Positions 7,265 to 15,373 are shown, counted from the first letter of the stretch. The stretch: DNA of 15,433 nucleotides from Candidatus Altarchaeales archaeon (GCA_003663175.1 QMZM01000018.1:1-15433), one strand, 5' to 3'. Program-made: numbers and translations. Notes: generated by a model from the sequence alone, not told the origin.

Positions 7265-8263
7265 ATGCACGAGTCGGTTTTCTTATTATTTATTTTATCA
7301 TTCATCGGCACTTATCTCATGACTCCTTGGATAATACCAAAACTGAGAAGAGCAAAGATTACTGGAAAGGACATGAATAAACCCGGAATGCCGGAGATTC
7401 CGGAGATGGGTGGTTTTGCAATCGTCTTTGGCACCTCCTTAGGTGTTTTGACAGCGATCGCGGCTTATACATTCTCTGAACAGATTTATTCCATTACCGG
7501 GCTTACATTATTTCCAGAACTTAGACTTGAACTCATATTTGCTTCTCTATCAACAATTCTCATAATCTCGATAATTGGGATATTTGATGATTTATTCTCT
7601 ATGAGGCAAATTGTTAAGGCTTTATTGCCATTATTTGCAGCACTTCCATTGGTTGCTGTAAAGGCTGGAACAACAAAGATGGTAATTCCATTTATCGGCT
7701 CTATAGAATTCGGTATACTCTACATTCTAATTCTTGTTCCAATAGGAATTACCGGGGCGTCAAATGTTACAAATATGCTCGCTGGTTTTAACGGGCTTGA
7801 GGCGGGAATGGGATTGGTTGCATGTTTATCCCTGGCATTTATTGCATTCAAAACAAATAATCCCGAGAGTTTTATAATTCTAATCGCCATTAGTGGTGCG
7901 CTGCTAGCATTTTTATTCTATAACTGGTATCCCGCAAAGATATTAATCGGCGATATCGGAACCCTGACAATAGGTGCTGCGATCTCCTCTGCAGTAATTG
8001 TTGGAAATTTTGAGACCGCTGGAATAATCGTGATAATTCCGTATGCCATTGATTTTTTTATAAAGGCAATAAATGGATTTCCATCAGGCGATTGGTGGGG
8101 CACATGCATAAATGGAAAATTATACTGCAAAAAAAAGCCAATAAGTTTTTGTCAGTGGATAATGAAGCTTAGTAATGGAATCTCTGAGCAGAATTTGGTT
8201 TTATCATTAATTTTCTTTGAATTTATCTGTGGAATTATCGCAATTTTAATATTTTCTATTTAA
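7265..8263 (+). CDS. Alg7/AglH-like dolichyl-phosphate GlcNAc-1-phosphate transferase
   Basis: This 332-residue polytopic membrane protein belongs to the MraY/WecA/DPAGT1 superfamily. The visible motifs, in order, are: PEMGG at 46-50 in the first cytosolic loop, the Mg-binding pair DD at 108-109 (IGIFDDLFSMRQIVKALLP), NVTNMLAGFNGLEAG at 167-181, and the ILIGDIGTLTIGA loop at 227-239. The LAGxNGLE form, rather than the bacterial DGxDGL, points to the eukaryotic/archaeal Alg7-AglH branch. It would transfer GlcNAc-1-phosphate (or a related sugar phosphate) from a UDP-sugar to dolichyl phosphate, the first lipid-linked step of N-glycosylation. The exact sugar is not shown. It stands alone on the plus strand, 107 bases before the SPFH gene. 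Confidence 0.88.
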   Translation: MHESVFLLFILSFIGTYLMTPWIIPKLRRAKITGKDMNKPGMPEIPEMGGFAIVFGTSLGVLTAIAAYTFSEQIYSITGLTLFPELRLELIFASLSTILIISIIGIFDDLFSMRQIVKALLPLFAALPLVAVKAGTTKMVIPFIGSIEFGILYILILVPIGITGASNVTNMLAGFNGLEAGMGLVACLSLAFIAFKTNNPESFIILIAISGALLAFLFYNWYPAKILIGDIGTLTIGAAISSAVIVGNFETAGIIVIIPYAIDFFIKAINGFPSGDWWGTCINGKLYCKKKPISFCQWIMKLSNGISEQNLVLSLIFFEFICGIIAILIFSI

Positions 8264-8325
8264 GACTGATGAAAAATTCGGTGAAAAATAGAACTTAACT
8301 TAAGAAAATTTGCACATCTCTCGCA

Positions 8326-8335
8326 TATTTATTTA
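8326..8335 (+). promoter_or_regulatory. Likely TATA box of the SPFH operon
   Basis: ATATTTATTT, centred about 40 bases before the ATG at 8371, would start a transcript with a leader of about 14 bases. No clear ribosome binding site precedes the ATG. Confidence 0.4.
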
Positions 8336-8370
8336 ATTAAAAGTTGTAATAGTAATAAGAACAAATAAAG

Positions 8371-9519
8371 ATGGCTTTAATACCACTTGGAGAAGGTCAA
8401 AAGAGGAGAGGGTTTTCGCTCAGAGGTAAGCAGGAGACCGGATTTAGATGGATGGATGTGATCTATGTTCTAATAATGGCATTTCTTTTTGTTATGCTTA
8501 TATTCCCCCCAACAGATGCGATCGTAATTGGAAATTTTTATATAAATTTTCGCCTCTTTGTTTTACTGTTGATTGCCATCCTATATATCCAAAGGACTAT
8601 TGTTAAATTTGATGAATATGAGAGGGGCGTTGTTTTTAGGCTGGGTAAATTCAAGGAAGTTGCCGGACCTGGTTGGACACTGATTTTCCCGCTTCTTGAG
8701 AAGTATGTTAGGGTAGATTTGAGGTTGCATGTATATACCATAGACCCCCAAGAGGTTGTTACAAGGGATAAGGTTAGATTCTTGGTATCGCCGGAGGTTT
8801 TTATGTATGTATCGGACCCAAAGAGTGCAGTTATAAATGTCAGAGATTATGAGAGTGCAGTCCTAAGCTATGTAAATTCCGCATTAACCCATATATGTGG
8901 AAGTTCCACTTCTGACTATATAGTTTCTCATATGGATGAGATAACTCATAAGATCGAGGCATCCATACATAAAGCCGCAAATCAGCCGGGGAGAGAATGG
9001 GGTGTGGTTGTTCCGAAGATTAAATTAACATTTATAAGATTTCCCGAGAAGGTACAGGATGCCATGCATGAGAAGGTTGCTGCAGAGCAATTGAAGTTGG
9101 CTGCACATGAAAAGGCCGAAGCAATTAAGGTTGAAATCGATGCCATTAGAGAAGCTGGTTCTAAATTGACAGACCCTGCTCTAACATATATGTACTTAGA
9201 GGCATTAGATAAGATCGCGAGAGGAAGGGCAACAAAAATAGTATTGCCGTTGGAGATTTCAAGATTGGCAGAATCGATTACAAAGAGGACTGGTGTTTCT
9301 CCGGAGTCATTAATTACACCAGAGATGGTCAATTATTACAAAGATGTTATGGATAAGTATGAACAGAGGATAAGAAGCATAGAGAAGAAACTAGAGAAGG
9401 ATGAAATCGAACCAAAGAGATTAGAAGAGTACAAGGAGGATATTGAAAAAGAGGAGGAAGAATATAAAAAGAGAATTGAGGAAATAAAGAAGAGATTGGG
9501 TGTGATTAAAAATGAGTGA
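8371..9519 (+). CDS. SPFH/stomatin-family membrane protein
   Basis: This is a 382-residue protein with a basic N-terminus, two hydrophobic segments at about 29-45 and 58-74, and an SPFH (band 7) domain from about 80 to 260. Stomatin hallmarks are EYERGVVFRLGKF near 82-94, GPGWTLIFPLLEKYVRVDLR, and the alanine/glutamate-rich helix HEKVAAEQLKLAAHEKAEAIKVEI. The last 50 residues form a charged coiled coil (E/K/R-rich). SPFH proteins assemble into membrane-attached cages or microdomains and often hold partner proteases or channels. In many archaea the partner is an NfeD-type protease, but none is encoded next to this gene; instead it overlaps the HxsD-like gene by eight bases. The N-terminal two-helix region is longer than in typical stomatins, which have one hairpin. 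Confidence 0.85.
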   Translation: MALIPLGEGQKRRGFSLRGKQETGFRWMDVIYVLIMAFLFVMLIFPPTDAIVIGNFYINFRLFVLLLIAILYIQRTIVKFDEYERGVVFRLGKFKEVAGPGWTLIFPLLEKYVRVDLRLHVYTIDPQEVVTRDKVRFLVSPEVFMYVSDPKSAVINVRDYESAVLSYVNSALTHICGSSTSDYIVSHMDEITHKIEASIHKAANQPGREWGVVVPKIKLTFIRFPEKVQDAMHEKVAAEQLKLAAHEKAEAIKVEIDAIREAGSKLTDPALTYMYLEALDKIARGRATKIVLPLEISRLAESITKRTGVSPESLITPEMVNYYKDVMDKYEQRIRSIEKKLEKDEIEPKRLEEYKEDIEKEEEEYKKRIEEIKKRLGVIKNE

Positions 9520-9787
9520 TGAAGATTTAAACACCAATAACATCACAATCGATGAAAGTGGGAAATCTGTTACCGTGAGAGTAAATCCAAAATTATACAA
9601 GGTTCATGTAATAATGAGGGCCGCCGACGAATTAATTGACGATAATCACATAATAATAAATGGTGACCCAGAAAAAAGCATAATAGTGAAATTTATATCA
9701 AAAAAGGACGAGGTGACGAGGGAGGAATTGTTAAAGACGGCGTACGAATTTAACACATTATTGGTTGCGATAAGTGGCAAGGGTTAA
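9512..9787 (+). CDS. HxsD-like small protein
   Basis: The 91-residue protein has no signal or membrane segment. Its arrangement resembles HxsD of His-Xaa-Ser peptide systems: a strand (KSVTVRVNPKLYKVHVIMRAADELID) leading into an A-x-x-x-I helix, a beta pair (HIIINGDPEKSIIVKFIS), and a final helix with EFNTLL in place of the usual F-x-N-x-L. No other Hxs gene (HxsA, or the radical-SAM HxsB and HxsC) is in the window, so this is probably a stand-alone use of the fold. It starts eight bases inside the SPFH gene and ends one base before the ATG of the next gene, so all three are very likely cotranscribed and coupled. The family call rests on pattern similarity only. What it does is unknown. Confidence 0.6.
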   Translation: MSDEDLNTNNITIDESGKSVTVRVNPKLYKVHVIMRAADELIDDNHIIINGDPEKSIIVKFISKKDEVTREELLKTAYEFNTLLVAISGKG

Positions 9788-9788
9788 T

Positions 9789-11537
9789 ATGGACATCCCC
9801 TTCATATTTGATAAGGGTCCCCCAGAGCCCGAAAGACTAGAATTGGATGAGAACAAACTGAGAAAACTTCTATCTAAATTATTACCCGAATTTAATCTAG
9901 AGATAAAATATATGGAAAGGACCAGGGAGGGAGACATTATTATCGTTTCTCATCATTTTGTCCTAAATAAAGATGTAAGAACCCTTCTCAGGGCCATCTC
10001 ATATCACGGTCCGATAGAAAGAGAAGATATTGAGGACCTTCAAGAAGATATGTTACAAATTGGTGCAATAAATGGCATTCTAATTACATCTTCATATTTT
10101 ACGAAGGATGCGCAGAAATATGCCAAACACTTGCCAATAAGACTTGTTGATGGAGCCGAGCTAATAGAACTCTTAGAGGAACATAGGGTTGTTGAGGCAA
10201 AGGGGGCGTTTCTTCCAAGATTCACCGATGAAGAGGTTATAGATTATTTTGAGAATAGGAAAAGGGAAAGATTATTTGGGCTTTTTCCATCCGATGAGAA
10301 GATCGTCGAGATAGATAGGAGATATATTCCATTGGCACAGTTTAGATTTAGGCAAATTCTTAATGATAAGGAAATTATAAGGAATGTTTATGTTGATCTA
10401 CACAGCGGCGATGTTCTCTACCTGGAGGAGGATAAGATAATGCGAGATGACTTCATAAGGAGGATCATGGATCTGCCTCAAGATGCAAAAAAGGAGTATA
10501 TGGATTTGATAAGATATGGGGAATTAAAACATAAGTATGTCAAGGGAAAAACTCTAAATATATTGGAGAGGAAGGGTCTTGTGATTGTTCAGATGGACGG
10601 TAGGGGCGATAAATTAAATCTAATACTCGATGAAATTTCAGACGCCGTCACTATAACAACAAGTGAGATTTCAACACCAACATCTGAAGCGCCAAAACTA
10701 AAGAAGAGAGAGAAAGAAAAACAAGTTAGGGCAATTATCTATAAACCGGAGATCGATATATCATTTGACCTTGAGCACTTTATGGAATTCAGTAAAGAAA
10801 TAAAAAAGGAATTCGACCCAGATCCAATAAATTACAAATATGATGAGATTTTGGATATATTGCAAAATTTATACAAGAAAGATAAGATTTCATATGATGG
10901 TCTTGTCTATTTGCCATATTATAAGTGTAAGTATGTGACTTCAGATAATGTAGAAAGGTATGATAAATTAATTGCTCCAAAATTCAAACCATTCATGCCA
11001 AAATTTGATAAGTATCTTATCTATAGAATTATCGACAAATTTCCCGCAATTCCATATCTATTTATAGCTATCATGTATTTAATTATAAATTTGAAGGAAA
11101 TCGACAAAGTGATACATATATTTTCATCCGCGTTCATATTTTTATTGATTTGTATTATAGTTGGAATTCTGCTGAAGATTATATTCAAAACGGAGAGAAG
11201 AATTCCGAGGTATACCGGCACAATAGCAAAATATGGATTTCCATCAATTCATAGTATGGCATCCATCGGTGGCATAGCATTTGTGTATTTTGTAAATCCA
11301 TTCTTCGCATTGCTTCTAATCCCCCTGGGTTTGCTCTATGTGCACTCAAGAATTAGCCTCAAGGTCCATTCCGAGATCGATGTCTTGGGAGGGGCGATCA
11401 TTGGAATAATAATTGGAATATTCTGTGGAATCTACATACTTAAAATCCATTTGCCATATGAAATAGAAATTCTATTTAGTATCCTATTCTTTATCGTGCC
11501 ATTGGCCATAACATTTATAGAACTAAGAATGCGATAA
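9789..11537 (+). CDS. Fusion of restriction-endonuclease-like domain with PAP2-type membrane domain
   Basis: This 582-residue protein has two unlike halves. Residues about 25-132 resemble the Mrr/restriction-endonuclease fold; GAINGILITSSYFTKDAQKYA and IRLVDGAELIELL are its usual final strands and helices. Where the catalytic D...(E/Q)xK strand should be I see GDIIIVSHHF, so the site looks degenerate. A middle region (130-400) is charged and unassigned, with VYVDLHSGDVLYLEED and a KLKKREKEK linker. Residues about 400-582 have four to five membrane segments and the PAP2 signature: K467-x6-R474, PSIHS at 485-489 and S520-R521-x5-H527-x3-D531, with Tyr for Pro after the first Arg and Ile for Gly in PSGH. 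PAP2 enzymes remove phosphate from lipids such as polyprenyl pyrophosphates. A GTG at 9774 would add five residues. Confidence 0.8.
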   Translation: MDIPFIFDKGPPEPERLELDENKLRKLLSKLLPEFNLEIKYMERTREGDIIIVSHHFVLNKDVRTLLRAISYHGPIEREDIEDLQEDMLQIGAINGILITSSYFTKDAQKYAKHLPIRLVDGAELIELLEEHRVVEAKGAFLPRFTDEEVIDYFENRKRERLFGLFPSDEKIVEIDRRYIPLAQFRFRQILNDKEIIRNVYVDLHSGDVLYLEEDKIMRDDFIRRIMDLPQDAKKEYMDLIRYGELKHKYVKGKTLNILERKGLVIVQMDGRGDKLNLILDEISDAVTITTSEISTPTSEAPKLKKREKEKQVRAIIYKPEIDISFDLEHFMEFSKEIKKEFDPDPINYKYDEILDILQNLYKKDKISYDGLVYLPYYKCKYVTSDNVERYDKLIAPKFKPFMPKFDKYLIYRIIDKFPAIPYLFIAIMYLIINLKEIDKVIHIFSSAFIFLLICIIVGILLKIIFKTERRIPRYTGTIAKYGFPSIHSMASIGGIAFVYFVNPFFALLLIPLGLLYVHSRISLKVHSEIDVLGGAIIGIIIGIFCGIYILKIHLPYEIEILFSILFFIVPLAITFIELRMR

Positions 11538-11846
11538 TTAGTATCCTGCGGGCCTACTATATAGAAAATTAACCAGGGCCAGTGCAAGGGCAATTATAAA
11601 AAGACCAAGGAGCGTATAAATTAAGCCATTTCTGGCTTCTCTTTTGTCCTCGGTGGTGGAGGCGGTTATAAATTTAAATCCATGAAATATTAATAGGAGA
11701 GTCGCAAATGCTGTGGATATCCCATATATAAGATTCACGAAATCCCAGATCGATGCCTCCCTCAACTCGATGGGTATGATGTGCTGAGAATAAACATTAG
11801 AAATTAATATAAAGACTAAAAAAATTACCAAGATTTTATATTTCAT
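11538..11846 (-). CDS. VirB2/TrbC-like pilin or conduit subunit
   Basis: The 102-residue protein starts with a signal peptide (residues 1-20, ending VYS before Q21) and has two hydrophobic helices at about 38-58 and 75-95, joined by a short polar loop (TASTTEDKREARNG). This size, the two-helix hairpin, the HGFKFITAS turn and the R-x-G start of the second helix are typical of VirB2/TrbC family subunits, which build the extracellular part or a membrane conduit of type IV secretion systems. It is the last gene of the VirB4 cluster, 39 bases after the preceding gene. Its stop codon directly abuts the stop codon of the convergent PAP2-fusion gene. Confidence 0.75.
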   Translation of the reverse strand: MKYKILVIFLVFILISNVYSQHIIPIELREASIWDFVNLIYGISTAFATLLLIFHGFKFITASTTEDKREARNGLIYTLLGLFIIALALALVNFLYSRPAGY

Positions 11847-11885
11847 ATTTTCCCTTCACTATTGAATTTAATTTAAATCCTTGGG

Positions 11886-12146
11886 TTATACCATATTTGC
11901 CCTTATTATCTCCTCCAATATTTCAAGAAACTTCTTTTCTTGATCCTCGGTCAATTCAACTAAACCACCTTCTTCGATGCGCAAATCGTTGTTGTCTGCA
12001 ACAACAACCAATGCCCTTGAAACTGGGACACCGAATATCTTTCTCAGATCTTCGTTGGCATTCAGGTCCTTTATTATATTCTCAAGTATGTCCATCCGTA
12101 TTCCAACCCTGTCCGGGTTTACCTTCTCGGTTTCTTCTTCTGGCAT
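11886..12146 (-). CDS. Small acidic protein of unknown function in VirB4 cluster
   Basis: This is an 86-residue soluble protein with an acidic start (MPEEETEKVNPDRVG) and two predicted helices (MDILENIIKDLNANEDLRKIFG and TEDQEKKFLEILEEIIRANMV). They flank a short hydrophobic strand (RALVVVADNND). I do not recognise the family. The ATG has a strong ribosome binding site, GGAGGT, seven bases upstream, which begins six bases after the VirB4 stop codon. Its place between VirB4 and the pilin suggests a cytoplasmic accessory factor, such as a VirB4 partner or chaperone, but nothing in the sequence proves that. Confidence 0.75.
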   Translation of the reverse strand: MPEEETEKVNPDRVGIRMDILENIIKDLNANEDLRKIFGVPVSRALVVVADNNDLRIEEGGLVELTEDQEKKFLEILEEIIRANMV

Positions 12147-12161
12147 TTTTCATACCTCCAT

Positions 12162-14468
12162 TTATTTCGTTTCAAATATCTTCCTTATCTTTGCGGGAAC
12201 TTGAGTCCTCAACAGTATTTCACCAAATTCATCATATTTCTTTAATTCTGGATCTGTGACAACATAGAAATAGATGTCATATCTCCTTAACATTTTTAGT
12301 TTATCCCTCATTCTATCTAAGCTTATTTCAACATTTGGTTCTGCAATTATCTCTATCGCCACTATCTCTCCAGTTAATGTCTCAAATGTTATATCTGGCA
12401 GTGTTGTGTGATGAATTAACACCCTATCGGTATATTTCTTTATTTCTTCGTATATGAGATACTGCAAAACGAAATGTTCATCAGTTTCTTTGGTTTCATT
12501 TCTTATAATAAACACCTCATTCATTCCTTCTAAGTTCTCCACCTTAACCTCGTGGAATCCCATATTAAGAAGAGCCTGCATTTCATCATAACTCAACTTA
12601 GCTTCACGATGGATCGGCTTTGTCACATCAAATTCCATCTTGGCTTCATATTCGACCTCTGGACCCTTTTTCTCTTCTCTTACCAATTCTCTCAACTCAT
12701 CTGGCTTTGTTGTTATTATACGATGTTCCTCGGGCGATGCTTGGATATAGATGGGCACCCTTGAATTCCCAGCTATAAGTAATGCATTACCGATACCCGC
12801 TCTCTTCACGAATTCTGCCTCGGCCTCATTTAAATGAAATCTTTCCACAATATCATCTATTACCGTTGTATCTTGCTTTAATAATAATTTTGTTGCCGTG
12901 TTTGCCATTACTGCCCTACCAGCCCTCGATGTCAACACATCCTCAACATCTTGGGTTATCATTATAAGACCGAGATTGAATTTTCTACAGGTCTTTATTA
13001 TTCTGAAGACATACTCCCCCTCTTCACCGGCCGATAGGACAGTCCATGCCTCGTCTATAACAACAATCTTCCTCTTCTTAGATTTCTTCATTTGATTGTA
13101 GATATATTCCAAAAGGAGGAACATAATTGGACCCTTCCCAACATCTGGTATATCCCTTATATCGAATGATATCATTCTATTGTCCAATTCCATCTTTGTG
13201 TGCTGATTTAGAAATCTGAGACCACCAGTGACAAATGGCTTTAATCTCGTCACTATGGCCATTGCAGGTTTATAGATTATATCCTTATCGGACCTTGTTA
13301 ATGGAAGTACATGATTATATAAATCCTCGAGGATTGGTGGTGTTTTGGACCACGTTCTTGGGTCATGGGTAATCCCAGCATCTTCATATGTAGAATCAAT
13401 ACAATCATCTAGGATCGCCCTCATACTCTCGTCCATTCCACCCATCAACACTCTAAAGAATGAAAGCAGAGATAATTTCTTCTCATCATAACTCTGGCCC
13501 AACATATCCATGGGATTTATAATGTTATCCGAATCCGGCGCGATCCTAATTATCTTACCATCAAATGTCTTCACCAAGTCGGTATATTCTGCTTGCGGGT
13601 CAATTATATTTATATCAACACCCTCCATAAATTCCCTCATAATTAATAATTTTATACAATAGCTCTTCCCACCGCCCGATGTACCCAAGACAATTATATT
13701 TGGATTACTCAGCTCAAAGGGATCAATAATTATGGGGATATTATTTATCTGATTAAACCCTATCAAGATTCCCGTTGTGTGATGCTCGAGTGAAGTAGTT
13801 GCGAATGGGAAGCACGCCGCTACCCCAGATGATGTAATGTTTCTTGTTATATGAATCTCATCATTCCCTATTGGCAATACCGACCTTAATGCGGAGTACA
13901 TCTGAAATGATGGAATCTTCGGTGTTATCATTATCGATGTCATGTTCGCCTTTATCTTACTTGTGACCTTATCCAAGGTTTTTTTGTCATGCGCCTTTGC
14001 ATCAATATATAGACTCATATCGAACATCTTCTCAGTCCCAGCCTGTATCTGGCTCAGCAGTGCCATTGTATCTTGATGCTTTTGTATCAATGATTGTGGA
14101 ACGATCTTGCCCTCGGACTCAAGTGCATAGATGTCTGTCTTCTGCTTTTTCAGTTCATTTTCCAACATCGTTATTGTAGATTCAATTGAATACGGTCTTA
14201 TATGAATTGATAAATCAAAATCGAGATTCATCTCAATAAGCCTTGTTAACCATCCCGGCTCAACCACCCTGGGAAAATTTATTGCCGCAATTACCCTGTG
14301 AAATTTGTTATCTATATCGATATAGTCTGGATGCCTCTTAATTGTGGAGGGTGATGTCAAATATGTTAGTAATTTATTCTTGTATTCATCATACAATTTC
14401 TTCTTCCCTTCCTTTTTCTTCTTCATGAATGGCAGTTTTTTTATTGGAAGTTTTATGTTTGGAAACAT
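12162..14468 (-). CDS. VirB4/TraC-like type IV secretion ATPase with extra C-terminal domain
   Basis: This 768-residue protein has a VirB4-type N-terminal domain (residues about 30-210; FHRVIAAINFPRVVEPGWLTRLIEM) and a RecA-like motor from about 230 to 585. Walker A is GTSGGGKS at 262-269, Walker B is IVVIDEA at 468-474, and TQD at 505-507 is the sensor region. VirB4 proteins power substrate transfer and pilus assembly at the inner face of the membrane. The motor domain normally ends the protein; here about 170 residues follow. Residues about 660-768 contain HFVLQYLIYEEI, LPDITFE, GEIVAIEI and DIYFYVVTDPELKKYDEFGE. This resembles a PD-(D/E)xK nuclease-fold pattern (D692, E706), although no clear catalytic Lys follows. 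The start lies one base after the stop of the PrgI gene, and the stop 15 bases before the next start. Confidence 0.92.
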   Translation of the reverse strand: MFPNIKLPIKKLPFMKKKKEGKKKLYDEYKNKLLTYLTSPSTIKRHPDYIDIDNKFHRVIAAINFPRVVEPGWLTRLIEMNLDFDLSIHIRPYSIESTITMLENELKKQKTDIYALESEGKIVPQSLIQKHQDTMALLSQIQAGTEKMFDMSLYIDAKAHDKKTLDKVTSKIKANMTSIMITPKIPSFQMYSALRSVLPIGNDEIHITRNITSSGVAACFPFATTSLEHHTTGILIGFNQINNIPIIIDPFELSNPNIIVLGTSGGGKSYCIKLLIMREFMEGVDINIIDPQAEYTDLVKTFDGKIIRIAPDSDNIINPMDMLGQSYDEKKLSLLSFFRVLMGGMDESMRAILDDCIDSTYEDAGITHDPRTWSKTPPILEDLYNHVLPLTRSDKDIIYKPAMAIVTRLKPFVTGGLRFLNQHTKMELDNRMISFDIRDIPDVGKGPIMFLLLEYIYNQMKKSKKRKIVVIDEAWTVLSAGEEGEYVFRIIKTCRKFNLGLIMITQDVEDVLTSRAGRAVMANTATKLLLKQDTTVIDDIVERFHLNEAEAEFVKRAGIGNALLIAGNSRVPIYIQASPEEHRIITTKPDELRELVREEKKGPEVEYEAKMEFDVTKPIHREAKLSYDEMQALLNMGFHEVKVENLEGMNEVFIIRNETKETDEHFVLQYLIYEEIKKYTDRVLIHHTTLPDITFETLTGEIVAIEIIAEPNVEISLDRMRDKLKMLRRYDIYFYVVTDPELKKYDEFGEILLRTQVPAKIRKIFETK

Positions 14469-14469
14469 T

Positions 14470-15360
14470 TTAGGATTCAGATAAAATTTGGGTTGAGGAT
14501 TTGGATATCTTTTCTGGGGTCTTCCACAATCTCTTATACATTGTTACTGGAGATACAAATTCCTCATCGATATAGATCATCTCTGTGAAATACGATGCAT
14601 ATAAATTCAACAATTCCTTGGTATTCAATCTCTTTGAATTTATTCCAGAATATGATAGTGAATCCATAATATTTCTACACCGCACATCAAGACTTCTCAG
14701 GACCTCTCTCTCATCCCAGTGTTTCTTCGCCGGAATTACGATGTAGAATAATCTATCATTTATCTTTATATCCTTTATAAATTCATTCATATATGTTGCA
14801 AAGTGTTCATAATATGCTAAGGAAATCTTATCATCCCTCTCCTCAATTCTCCTCTTTAATGCTGCGAGATAATCACCAATATCCAAATTGACACTCTTCA
14901 TAACAATCTGAATTGGAAAATCAATTGTATTCAAAAATTCTAAAAAACCATATATCACGGAATCTTGGTCATCCTTGCTCAGCATACCAAAATTTATTGG
15001 GGTTACCTGTATAATCCCCAATGCCCTACCATCTTTCATAAACACGGTATCTGCCCTTATGTCCTTCACCTCCATGAGGTTCTGTGCATCTGGAGACAGC
15101 CAAGAAATCCTCTTCTTAGCCCCGGCAAATGTGGCGAGAGTCATGATATAGGCATCTAAGTTCAGTAAAGCAAATGCTAAGCCCCCTCCACCAACGACCA
15201 AAACGATTAATATTTTAAAAAACTCCGGCTTTATATTGGAAAACATCCAAACATATAGGCAAATTGCCCCAGCAACTCCAATATATATGGATTGCTTTAT
15301 TGTAAATGGTCCGATGAATCTCTCCTCATACTTCACATCGGTTGGAATTATTACTGGCAT
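14470..15360 (-). CDS. PrgI-like membrane protein with VirB4 N-terminal-like domain
   Basis: The 296-residue protein starts with a PrgI-type module: MPVIIPTDVKYEERFIGPFTIKQ, then two membrane helices at about 23-40 and 48-66. The rest is soluble. Residues about 105-150 (FMKDGRALGIIQVTPINFGMLSKDDQDSVIYGFLEFLNTIDFPIQIVMKS) match the N-terminal part of TraC/VirB4-like proteins and lead into a helical region up to about 235. There is no Walker motif. PrgI-type proteins form part of the inner-membrane platform of type IV secretion systems and are usually encoded just before virB4, as here: the VirB4 ATG follows the TAA by one base. The ATG at 15360 lacks a clear ribosome binding site. An open frame ends 13 bases upstream, so the operon probably continues off the right edge. 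Confidence 0.82.
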   Translation of the reverse strand: MPVIIPTDVKYEERFIGPFTIKQSIYIGVAGAICLYVWMFSNIKPEFFKILIVLVVGGGGLAFALLNLDAYIMTLATFAGAKKRISWLSPDAQNLMEVKDIRADTVFMKDGRALGIIQVTPINFGMLSKDDQDSVIYGFLEFLNTIDFPIQIVMKSVNLDIGDYLAALKRRIEERDDKISLAYYEHFATYMNEFIKDIKINDRLFYIVIPAKKHWDEREVLRSLDVRCRNIMDSLSYSGINSKRLNTKELLNLYASYFTEMIYIDEEFVSPVTMYKRLWKTPEKISKSSTQILSES

Positions 15361-15373
15361 TTTAATTTAATTA

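Noticed and set aside
9512..9787. A full His-Xaa-Ser peptide modification system.
   Set aside because: Only an HxsD-like protein is present. No HxsA precursor with His-x-Ser repeats and no radical-SAM HxsB or HxsC is found in the window.
11897..12259. A 120-codon plus-strand frame across the small secretion-cluster gene and the VirB4 end.
   Set aside because: It crosses two well-supported minus-strand genes and their GGAGGT site, and its composition is not protein-like.
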